A stretch of 64,000 bases of DNA from Chaetorhynchus papuensis. Its lineage: Eukaryota > Chordata > Aves > Passeriformes > Rhipiduridae. The DNA lies in NCBI GenBank assembly GCA_013396525.1, contig VWYX01000008.1:2671455-2735454 (forward strand), written 5' to 3'. The notes under the pieces are model-generated. The model had not been told where the DNA came from, searched no databases, and saw nothing but the letters and a program-made list of their open reading frames with translations. A program made the position numbers and the translations under genes. Of the stretch, positions 14,109 through 25,060 are shown piece after piece. How positions within the stretch are numbered: the first letter of the stretch is position 1; every line of letters starts with the position of its first letter.

Positions 14109-15787
14109 CTGTGCAACATATTTAACCTGAGGCTTTTGCTTGCCTGTAGAAAAACAACATGGGGATGGAGCATATTAATTTAGCTGTACAGCTGTAGAAG
14201 CAAAGCATCGGTGCTTCCTGTACTGGTAAATGCCTGTATTGTAGGCTTTGCACCCAAAACCTTTTTGATGTGGTGATGTGCTTTGTGTGTTTCTCTACCC
14301 TATTCTGGCTGTCTTTTCCCAGTAACTCTGGAATGGTGTAGTTGTTATGGGGTTTGAGGGAATACAGTTGCCTCAAAGTTAGAGAACTCCTACTGGATTT
14401 GTGGAAAGAACAGAAGGTGAGAAAAGAGAGGCTTCAACCACCTGCTCTCCCCTTACTAAAAATGATTAAGTCCACCAAGGTGGCCATTTGGGACACAAAT
14501 CAATAAAAAGCCAGACACTCCATTCTACTGCTTGTGGTGTTCTTTTAAACTGTGACAGACACAGGTTTCTTAAGGTTTTGTCTCATGAAAACCTTTTCCA
14601 TTCTGCTTTTTGTCAAAGTGCCCTGTTAATGAAAACTAAAATATTTTGCTGAAGCCTTCATAGCCTATCTCTCTAAACGTTAGATGACCCATGGCATTTT
14701 CTCTAATCCAGGTCGGTACACTTGTCCTGAAAAAGCCTGGATAGTTAAAATCCAGGTCTGTTCCGTTATAGGGATTGCTTTGTGTCTGAGCTCTGGGTCC
14801 TCTTACATCTCTTCTCTGAGCTCGGATCACAGGGAGAAGCCTAAAAGCCTGAACCTAAAAGGAATCAGATGGCCTAGACATTTTGGGCCTGGCTCTAATC
14901 TGGATGCTTGATAACAAGATATTTTGATTATGCTTATTTAAAAGAACGACCATTAATTGGTATTTCAGAGGATCAGAATTTTTTAGTTTACATTCCAGCA
15001 TTATTCTTCCTTTCAAAATATTCACCATCCTTGCTTTACAGGTGCTAGGATTAACCAGAACCTTCAGGGAAGTGTAGAACGTTATTGTTTGATAACTGCT
15101 GGGAAAAGTCTGAATGTGTCCTTAAACCAGATTCTGTTTGCACAAAAAACATTAATTTCTGCTCACGGTGTTTTGCAAACAGGAAGTGTACAGGGCCTGT
15201 TTATGGTTTTGTTGTGTATTTTAAAGTCATTATTGCTATTATAGTAGAAGCCAAAGACCTGATAAGGACCCCTTTGTGCTACCATGTTTGGTCAAATGAT
15301 GGTTCTATGTATACTACATGTGAATATTACAAACTTATTTTTAGATGACCAGTGAGACCTATGTAGTTTAAAATTAGCTAAGCATAGGGACTATACTGTA
15401 TTTTTAAAGGACAAAGCACAGCTGCTGTATGAGCAAACACAAACTAGAAAAACCAAATTTTATAAATATGTCATCAAGGTCATAAAAACAAATTTACTGG
15501 ATGAGAAACATTATTCTGATTTAAGTATGGGTGTCAACAAGTTCACTGCCTGCTCTGTATTCAGATTGGTACTGATAGGAAAAGAAAGGCATTTGGCAGC
15601 AATGTTAGCTGGTTGCAGTTTTTCTTGGCAGAGTGAGAGCAAGAAAGCAGGAATAAAGAAAGGAACTGTGGCAAGGACAGGTCCAGAACAGGGCCAGCCA
15701 CTTGTAGGAGAGTTGTGCAGTGCTGGACGGTCTAGCAGCACTGATTGGACTGGTTCTGCTACTCTGATGAATGCACAGCTGGCAGCA

Positions 15788-16966
15788 CATCATAGAATCA
15801 CAGAATCAATTAGGCTGGAAAATACCTTTAGGATAGAGTCCAACCTATGACCAAACATCAGCTAGACCGCAGCACTGAGTGCCACATCCAGTCTTTCCTT
15901 AAACATTTCCAAGGATGATGACTCCACTGCCTCCTTGGGCAGCCCATTCCAATGTCAGATTATCCTTTCTGAAGAATTTCTTCCTGATGTCCAACCTAAA
16001 CCTTCCCTGCCGTGGCTTATGACTGTGTCCTTTCCTCCTGTCACTGGCTGTCCAGGAGAAGAGCCTGACCCCCACCTTCTTCCAGGGAGTTGCAAAGAGC
16101 AGTAACATCACCCCTGAGCCCCCTTTTCTCCAGCTTAAACAACCCCAGCTCCCTCAGCTGCTCCTCACAGGACTTGTGCTCCAGACTCTTCACCAGCTTC
16201 TTTGCCCTGTCTGGACTTGCTCCAGAACCTTGATATCCTTCCGAAATTGAGGGCTACAGAAATGGACACAGGATTTGAGGTATGGCCTCACCAGAGCTGA
16301 GTACAGGGGAAGAATCACTTCCCTGGCGCTGCTGTGCACTCTGGCTGATACAAGCCAGGATGCCACTGACTTTCTTGCCCACCTGGGCACACACTGGCTC
16401 ATGTTCAGCTGCTGTCCATCCCCAGGTCCTTTCCCACTGGGCCACTTTCCAGCCGTTCTGCCTCCAGCCTGGAACACTGGAGGGGTTGTTGTGGCCAAAG
16501 TGCAGGACTTGATGCTTGGTCTTGTTGAACTTCCTGTTGTTGGTCTTGGCCCATCCATCCAGTGTGTCCAGGCTTGCCTGCAGGGCCTTTCTACCCTCCA
16601 GCAGATCAGTATTCCCACCCAGCCTGTTGTCATCTGTGACCTTGCTAAAGGTAGGCTTAATCCCCTCAGCCAGGTCATCAGTGAAGATATTAAACAGGAC
16701 TGGCCCCCAGCACTGATTCCTTAGGGACCTCACCAGTGACTGGTCACCAGCTGGATTCATCACAATTCTCTGGTCCCAGCCATCCAGACAGTTCTTAACC
16801 CAATAAAGAGTGCACCAGTCCAAGGCATGGGCTGCAGCTTTTCCAGGATTGTGCCATGGGAGATGGTGTCAAAGGCTTTGCTGAAGTCCAGATAGACACA
16901 GCCACAGACTTCCCCTCATCCACAAGGTGGTTAACCCAGTCATTAAAGGAGATCAGGTTGGTCAAA
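15788..16966 (-). mobile_element. CR1 LINE, 5'-truncated, decayed reverse transcriptase
   Basis: On the minus strand this is the 3' third of a CR1 element, about 1.2 kb. Read in its own direction it holds the reverse-transcriptase motif A region (DFSKAFDTIS, about 16860-16890). Next comes the region around the usual LFNIFINDL (here LFNIFTDDL), then the catalytic DD motif as KVTDDNRLGG where CR1 normally has FADDTKLGG. Next is REVILPLYSALVRPYLKSC near the end of ORF2. The 3' untranslated region ends with two octamers (CATAGAAT and CACAGAAT on the plus strand, 15792-15807). Motif A and the C-terminal part share one frame while the DD motif lies in another. At least two frameshifts therefore break the ORF, and the copy is dead. 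The 5' end stops within the palm domain. Confidence 0.95.
16254..16823 (-). pseudogene. CR1 ORF2 reverse transcriptase fragment (broken)
   Basis: This open stretch of about 189 codons covers the middle of CR1 ORF2, from the GPVLFNI segment through the catalytic aspartate pair to the region before the 3' untranslated part. The residue before the DD pair is T, preceded by V, where CR1 normally has FADD. Downstream sequence returns to the frame used by the overlapping open stretch 16190-16678, which carries the REVILPLYSALVRP block. It is a relic, with no start codon of its own and no host function indicated. Confidence 0.85.
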
Positions 16967-19900
16967 ATCAATCATACAACAGGAATCAAAATGTTGTGTT
17001 CTATGGAAAGGGCTTCATTTTAGCAATTCTAGGCGTATTAGTTAAAGAAGAATCTGTTTGGAAAGCCTTCATGAAACAGAGTCTTTGTATCTAGGGTGAT
17101 AATATATAGGAATGATCTACCTTCTGTAATAGAAGATTCATGTTTTGGTATTTGTGAAGTAAGGTAATATACCTTGTGACCAGACAGTTTGTTACTACTG
17201 CAACACATTTTGACTAACTAGAAGTCACTTTGATGGACAAAACTGGCACTTCAAGAGACAAGTTTTTTGACCTTTAAACTATTTGTAATTGTAATTTTAT
17301 ACTACTGTGATACAAATCCTGTAAGGTCATGCTGAGTAGAGGGACATGGCACCTGAGTCACTGAGTCATGAACTAGTGAACAAGAAATTACATGAGTTTT
17401 AATTATCTCTTCTGGGGTATGGAAAGGGTTAAAAAAAAAGGCTTTTTAGGGACATTCCACACGAGGTCATTGTCATTCTTGTTCTTTCTGAAATATAAGG
17501 GTTGTGAGTAAGAAAATTTCTTTCTTGTTGGGAATTACTTCTTAAATTTCAGCCCTGAGATTAGTGAAGTTGTTGGAGAGGAAAGGGGAGCACATGCAGA
17601 GGAACACTAGAGTCATTTAATTTGGGGCTTTTTAGAGGAACAAAAGAGATCTTATCAAAACTAACATATTCATCAGAAACTTAGCCAAAATACTAAAAGG
17701 AATGGAACAGGTGATAGTCTGAAAAGCAGTATAGGAAAGGAGTCAAAAATAATAGGATGCTGAATAGAATTGAGAAAACTGTTTTTCTGACATAGAGTTA
17801 TCACTCTCAAAGGTAATTGCTATGGTAAACATCCAACCAAAGGAAATCCATCCCAAAGCACACCATAAACTGGCAGAGGAATGCTGATGCCCCAAAAAAC
17901 CCCACATCTTTTCTCAGAAGCATTGGATGATGAAGTATTTCTATCCACATTTCTTCTTGTATTAAAACTGTGAGCACTGGTTTTTTAGGTTTTTAGTGAG
18001 GAGGAATGAGGTACTCTTTAAAAAAATAAGTAAACCACTTTTCACTTCCAAACTGCAGATTCTCGTTTAGCCCATGAAGCTGGCATTGAACAAGTGTCTT
18101 CTGACTGATGACCACTCACAGCCAAGTTCATTGTGCTTCTCAACTACAACAATTATTTCTGAGATCTACAGACAGTTTTAGTGAGTGAATCTAGGCCAAA
18201 CCAAATTGGAGGAAGGAAACCACAGACAGGCTTGAGTTCTTTGGAAATGGCTCAGACAGAGGAGAAAAGCTCATTTGTACAGCATAAGAGAGTGTGTTGC
18301 TCTTCAGGTCTAACAGGGTGGTATTTTTCATAGACTCTAATTCGTTGTGGCTATGAAAGAGTTTTCAATATTAAGTGATTCTTTTGGTGTTGCCTGATGT
18401 CTTAGTTTCTTTTATCTGTCTCTTGGGAATAATATATTTTTAATAAACAGACTTTCCTGGAAGCAAGATCGGTAGTTGCACTTGTAATGCAAAGCAAATA
18501 TCAGTTTTAATTAAGAGCCCAATCCCTCCCCTCCTTTTGACAGTCCACAGTAGTGGTTGCACTTGCAGTTGACATGTTCATTACTAATCTGCAAAATGAG
18601 CACTCACAAGAGAAATGAGAGTAAAATACTCATAGGGTACATGTAATTAGCACATGACTTACTATAAATTGTGATGATATCCTTGATAATTAATCTGGCT
18701 TACGTTTGATGTTTGGAGGCAGTCTGGATAGAAGATATTTCAACAAATAAGAATAAAATCCTCTGGGGCATGGGAAGACACAGTGAGAAGTGGGGAAGAA
18801 AAAATCACAGGTCTAAAAGAAATACTATTTCATAGTTGCAAACTAAGGCTCCAGCTAAGGCTAGAATTTCTTCTAAGGACTGGAATTTTTTTGTCTCAGG
18901 TTTCCATGGAGAGGGACAGTAATGAGCATCTTGGCTCATTAAGGGTCCAAAAGATGTGCAAAAGAGCAGTTCTGGTGGATTGATTTGCCTTCAGGAGAAA
19001 ATGGTTGCACGGCGATAGGGTGCACTTGCCATGAGAAGGAATGAAAGTACCATGCAGTAGTGAGCGTTTGGGTCTTGTTTCCAAGGCCCACAGTAGGAAC
19101 AGGACCTAGACCCAGGTGTGTATGGATTTAGTCATGCTATAGAAAGGGATCTCAGGCAGCCAGAGCAGTGGGATGCCTGGTATTACCTGTCTGTACACAG
19201 GCAAAAGAAAGCATTGAGAGCAAAGATCATTATTAACATGCACCTTAGCCTGGACTTTTGTGACAGCCCTGAGTTCCTCCCAAGTAGAGAGAAATCCTCT
19301 TTTTTTTTGTTTATACAAATGCCTACCATCCGTCACTAGCAAACATCCAAACCTTATACAATAGAGCAGTAAAGCTCTCAGCATTTCTGTCGTGTGATAA
19401 TCATCAGTTATTCCTATTCCATTTATTCTGTACAATACATTTTTAACATGTAGTTTGCAGTGCAATGCTGAGACAGGAGAAGCCAGCCTACATTTTTCTT
19501 TTCCCTCTGGGAATAGAATAACATTTCTCTGTGTTATGGCTTATTTACTGTAATTGCTGTGTAAATGTGTGGCCAACAATGAAGGGCTTATCTTAGGCTC
19601 CCTTGTAGAAAAGTAGACTTCTGATGACTTATTTCTCCCCTTTTACAGTCATGGAGACAAAATGTCATCTTCTTCAGTATTTCACTGGTAAATTTGCCAT
19701 CTGTCTTAGTTTGTTACATATCAGTGTGCTATCAACACACCATAATATAACCATAACCTTGAAGCTGCACAAAAAAAAAATGAATGCAAGAGGTTTCATG
19801 TTGTTGCACTAATGAAGATTTTACACCTGGAAAGAGAAAAATGCTCAACTTTTTAAAAAATTTTATTGCCTGTCATTGCCACATCAAACTGTTAAGCACT

Positions 19901-22900
19901 TCAGACATATCCAGGGAACATTAATTTGCCACAGCCACAATGCTGAAAAAATACTAATGCTTTGTCTGCACCACATGTGGTGTAAGTCAGGGTGACAGGA
20001 TACCTCTGCTTACTTGAAATTTCTTGTTTACCTCCTTAGTAAAGAAGCAGGGAGGACTTTTTGGCTTGATGTCAGACTTGAGGTCATGACTCTGTATCTT
20101 ACTGCTGTAAAAGTACCTGATGGAGCTGTTGGTCAGCCAATAGATGAATTCAATAAAGCATAAGTGAGCTCACCCAAAAATTATTACTCTGCCTCTTGTC
20201 AGAGTTGTTCATGTGTTTAATGTACCCATATTGGAGTGATTTCTCTTCAGTACTGCTGGGGACAAACAACTTTTCAGGGCAGCAGAGGCTTGGCAGCAAG
20301 CACAGTCTGTAAATTATTATGCTTCAACCCTGAGAGGACAATGGCTTTACACACAAAGCAGCCAAGGAGAGCCAGGAGGATGCCTTTCCCTGCTCTTCCA
20401 CACAATGCCTCTTGTTCCTCACTTGGGAAAGTCATGCAGCTCTCTACACTGAGTCATTACATGGCTGGAGTAAGCAGCTCAGAGAGACTTGCACAAGTAT
20501 CAAACAGGGACCCCATCAACAAGAACCAGTGTTAAAAGGAATTCCTGAAATGGGCCATGAGACAGGCTTGGGGTTTCTTCTCCTGGGCTTGTACCATCAG
20601 ACTGCTAACTTGACATTTAACGGTAGCAGTATAGATTTACTTTAAGTTTATGCCACCTGTTTCACTCTCCAAGGAAAAATCAATTTTGGTGTTAGTGAAG
20701 ATCACAGAAAGATGAGAGATAGAGTTGGCTTTTTACTAATTAGTTAACAATTGTTTTCTTTAAAAATTATTATTTATACTCCACCTTTGGTTGCAACTGG
20801 ACATCTCAGTGTTTTGCTTTACTGCTTTTCTTGTCACTTTCCCCAAGCAGTAAAAAAGAGCTGAATGCATGGTTGAAAGAGAATTGCTGTTCCTTGCAAC
20901 CATTTGCAATTTCAAAAATTTAAGCTTACTTTGAAAATCCAGGCTTATGGCACAAGTTAGCGGTTCTGATGTTTGAAAAAGTTCAGAGGCTTTGCAAATG
21001 TATAAAGCAACAGAAGGGCTTGTAAAAATGAAGAGGGAGAAGAGCAGCAATAGAAAAATCACTGGAAAAGTAATTTATTCAATTTCCTGGTCATCTAAAA
21101 CAATTTTTTTAATATTTTGAACAAAGTAAACACTTCTTCTGTCCCTTCCACCCTGACCTGTTCTATAATTTGGAGTGGAGGAAAGTAGAAAAAAACACAG
21201 GGCTGTTCCAAAGAGTCTGACTACCCCACAGTAAGTGCCATACCAGGTTACCAGATCCCATGAATTGGTGCTCTTCCATGGATCTAGGTCACACCTTTTC
21301 ACACCAGTGGAGTAATTGGCGCAATAATCACTTGTATTCTCTCTCCTGTTGAGTCCACTTTTGTTTCTTAAAGTTGATTATAGATTGTGGGTCGAGCTCA
21401 ATGTTACTTCTCAGTATTAATAACTTCCTTTGTTACAAGCTGAGAATCCAAAAATAATTCCACTGCCAGCATCAAGTATTGTATTGAAGAAATTGTCCTT
21501 CTGTTCCTCTTGGGGAGAACCGATGGGGCTGTGTTCTCACACATTTCTCTTTACGGCTGTAAGGGACATGAAAAGCCAGGTTTGATAAAGAGCTTTATTA
21601 TGTACTCCAAAAACAGTTCATCTTGGTAGCTGAAAATGCCAGGACACTGTAAAATCATTTTATGGTACCAGTTGCTGTATACTTCAAAGGGTACTCATGT
21701 CAAATTCTGTCTTGGCTTGTGTCTAGCACTGCAGAAAACACTTCTCCCCAGGTGATATGAGAACAGATCAGGTCAATGGCAACACCACACACGCAGCAAA
21801 ATAACATTAATTCATTATAGCACACGCAGGACGTGAGCCTGTGCAATGAGAGGTGCTGCCTCAGGGACAGCTTTGTAAGAACAGAAGGCTCACGGTTCAG
21901 CAGTCACAGTAGGACAGGAGTGAAAGTTTGGGTTAGGCAGCCAGTGGATGGTATTGCTCAAGTCCTCGTAACAAACTAGAAGCCATCTGACACAAATTTT
22001 CTCTATTATTGCTACCAATTTTCATTACCAGTTACCATAAGGTTAAGGTAATATTATATTAATGATAAGGTGACAAAATAGGGAAAACATTTTGAAAGAA
22101 TCCTTCCTCTGGCATTCAACCTGCACTCATTTGCAGTTGTCTCTGTGCAAATGCTCTAAAATCTTTTGTGAATCTTATTCTCTGAATTTTGTAAAGTAAG
22201 GCAGATTCTGTCCTTAGTAAAGCATCCACTTCTTAGTGGTCTTTCAGGAGAGAATTTAAATTCTGAGTCAGAAATTGAATCATAGGAAAATATTTCTCTC
22301 GTTCTTTGCGTGTGCCCATCACGTTCATCAGCTTCATATTGTCACATAAAAAGTCATCATGTCTCATCTGTCTTTGTTTACTCATTTTCACTAGGCTTAC
22401 AGATATGATATTTTTAATCCATAATTTCAGATGCCTTCCCTCTCTGGCAAAAGTTCCTCAAATTCTCATGGTTCCCAAATCATGTTTGGATATCTCAACA
22501 CAGCAGGTAACTGCAAAACCAAACACCATTATGCCCTGAGCAAGAATATGAAAATCCTTTGCATTCCCTACACTTCAATTCTTAGCATGGAAATTAGTAC
22601 CCAGAAATCCCTTTTCTTTCTAGTAGCAGTGAAGCGAGTTCACTTCAAAAAAACTCCTGTAGTATATTCTATGGCCTGTCAGATTCTTTGCATTACAACA
22701 CTTTTCATTTATGAAAAAAATTTTGTTTCTTCATTTCAAATGGCAAAGCAGATCGTGTCTAGAGGCTGTGGAAAACACTCACGATGGACTAGGACAGTGT
22801 GTGAGGATTGTGTTCTGTCTTTCAGAACAAATGTTCTCGCTTCATTCCTGTCCTGCTCCTCAGCCAGCCCATTCACCATTGCTATCAATGGCTGCTCAAG

Positions 22901-23394
22901 CCAGAGACTCTCATTTACTGTAGCAAATGAGCCAATAAATCTAACATGTCATAATTCCAAAGCCAAGCAAAAACCATGCAGCTGAATTTTCCACCAGAGT
23001 ACATCTGCATAGCCAGGGTAAACCCTCTGTTCAGTTTTAATTAGGATCAGCTGGGGACATGACCAGCTTATTCTAGCTTGTAACACCAAATTTGTATTGT
23101 GGGATTTCCGAGGATTTAATTCATGCGTGTTGATAGTTTAGAGGAGTTGGTCATAATGCATACGGGGCCTCCTTAAGATGACACCCTCTTTTCTTCTCTC
23201 TGTGGCTATCAAATGGGAGCCTGTGTGTCTCCTCTTTTTTATGCACCCTGCTCTTGGAGACAAATCTAAGAATCAGTTCCAAGCCTGGGACAAGGCACTG
23301 CTTCAGCCTGGACCAAATTTAAGTGAGGGGGAGGGGAGTATCTGTCTTGATAATTAACTTTCTTGCTTTGGATAAGCAGGGAAATATATATATA
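16967..23394. other. Single-copy non-coding stretch
   Basis: No gene or named repeat was recognised. The segment 18560-18720 is AT-rich with several TAAT cores and could be a conserved non-coding element. A 184-codon open frame at 22431-22985 was judged to be chance. The stretch ends in a TA repeat next to the first assembly gap. Confidence 0.55.
23385..23394. repeat. TA dinucleotide repeat at gap edge
   Basis: An ATATATATAT run directly borders the N run. The gap probably replaces a longer TA-type simple repeat that the assembler could not close. Confidence 0.55.
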
Positions 23395-23529
23395 NNNNNN
23401 NNNNNNNNNNNNNNNNNNNNNNNNNNNNNNNNNNNNNNNNNNNNNNNNNNNNNNNNNNNNNNNNNNNNNNNNNNNNNNNNNNNNNNNNNNNNNNNNNNNN
23501 NNNNNNNNNNNNNNNNNNNNNNNNNNNNN
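23395..23529. other. Assembly gap (135 N)
   Basis: An unbroken run of N. Open frames that cross it have no meaning. Confidence 0.99.
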
Positions 23530-24559
23530 AGTGTCCCAAGACATTCATCACCCTCTGCTTGCCTCTACCTGAGGGAAGAGAAGCACAGCACCAGACATCT
23601 TAGCTGGACAAAGGACTCCACAGACTCTTTCTGCCTATTTATAATTAAACTCTAATTGATACGGCCAGGAGATTCTTGGACTGATAATGATAAAGATTGT
23701 TATACTTACTCAGGGCAGGGGGGAACTATTTCCTTCCAAGATTTCTCCTTTGTTTAAGGTTGCAGAACCAACTGTCCTTCTTCCTATGATTCAGATACTG
23801 CAAGTTTTTTCCATCCTGAAGCTACACTGTCAGCATATCCAAATATGCTGGCAATTTATCCCCAAAACTTTGCTATAGCTGTTTCTTGCCTTCATGCCAG
23901 CTACGATAGGCAATCAAGCTGCATTGAGAATGAAAGGTATTTTTAAAAATGGAGAACCTAAAAATCCATTGAAAGTCTCCACTAATCTCCTCCACACTTG
24001 TGCTACAGCTGTGCAATAATTTCCTGGACAATGCTTGTGGAAGCATTTTGTGGCCATATTATGCAGTCCAGTAGTTACAAGTCCTGAGCTATCATTCACT
24101 TGTAAAGGATAGATCATCTCCATTTCCACAGGCCTAAGTGATTCTATTAATACCATTACACTTTTGATGTTTCTGAAGTAAGGCTGCCTGTCATGGCATC
24201 TGCACATCCCAGGAATAAAAAAAAAACCACAACACTGCATGCTTTTCCCTCTTTTTTTCACTGATGAAATTGCTTTAGCTCCATTGATTTTTTTTTTTTT
24301 TTTCTAATTCCCTGAAGGGAGAATTGTGTAGAGGAGGAGTGAGAAGATGAGAACTGTAGAAGCTCCAGCACCTCACCAGAGTCACTCCAGCCAGCATCCT
24401 GCAGATGAGTTTGATAGCAGAAACCTAGGGAGGGAGCAGAAAGGATATCCACAGGGACACCTTTCCTCTCTTAAACTGTTTCACCTTCAGATGGAGACTT
24501 TGAGACATTGTTTTGGAAGATGCAGTTGTCTGGTTGTGTTTGATAGCTGTAGTTAGACT
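23530..24559. other. Single-copy stretch with a poly-T run
   Basis: No gene was recognised. A run of 16 T lies at 24288-24303. I found no processed pseudogene attached to it on either side. Confidence 0.5.
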
Positions 24560-25060
24560 CTTCTTTCACTGAGCCTGTTCAAACCCCTTTTGAGCCAGTC
24601 TCTCCATCATGGTGGTCATGGTTTGCTTTTTCCATAAACTCTCACTCATTAGCATTGAATTCAGCTTCCTTTTCAGACCATTTAGAAATATGTTGACAAG
24701 CACAGATGCAGTACGACTCCCCTGATGGCCCCTATGTGAGAAAGCAGTCCATTTATTCCTTCATTTGGTTCCTTATCTTTTGACAGTCAATTCAAGAGAG
24801 GACATCCACGTTCATTCCCTGACAGCTTGGTTACTGTAGAAGTCCTTGGAGATGTCTCATCAAAAAGTTTGTTAGCTGAACTACACTGTATTACCTGGGT
24901 CACTGTTGCAGCTGTACTCGTTGTCTCCTCTGTGAGACTTGATTTCCCTCAGAGAAAGCTGTTTTAATACTTTTTCATGTACCTAATTTACCCATGTCTC
25001 TATAATTCTATTCTTTTTGCAAAACTTCGTCCAATTTTCCTGCTACAAACGGTGAATACC
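24560..25060 (-). mobile_element. Ancient LINE relic of the CR1/L3 group
   Basis: The minus strand keeps the order of reverse-transcriptase landmarks of an old CR1/L3-type LINE. At about 24850-24893 the translation contains KLFDE where the family has KAFDK (motif A), and the catalytic aspartate before it is lost. At about 24690-24733 the translation contains HQGS and then SVLVN, matching the PQGSVLGPVLFN region (motif B). Between and beyond these, the plus strand reads TCCATTTATTCC, GTCTCTATAATTCTATTCTT and TTGATTTCCCTCAG. These match the complement of the same LINE family in the right order and spacing. It is far more diverged than the other CR1 copies here, with many stops and indels. The boundaries are approximate. 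Confidence 0.7.

Larger units (their letters stand above)
10370..15787. other. Single-copy non-coding stretch
   Basis: No gene was recognised. The part from 10770 to 11480 is somewhat richer in G and C and is open in several frames on both strands, which points to composition and not to coding. A pyrimidine tract lies at 12141-12165. A homeodomain-motif cluster at 14048-14108 is listed separately. Confidence 0.55.

Noticed and set aside
16275..16724. 149-codon plus-strand frame
   Set aside because: It is the antisense shadow of the CR1 reverse transcriptase.
22431..22985. Longest gap-free open frame not explained by a repeat besides the CR1 (184 codons, plus strand)
   Set aside because: The composition is that of random AT-rich translation, no domain or signal is visible, the ATG has no promoter-like context, and a second frame inside it is also open. 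It is best explained by chance.
24288..24303. Run of 16 T as a possible poly-A tail of a processed pseudogene on the minus strand
   Set aside because: No gene-derived sequence or target-site duplication was recognised on either side.
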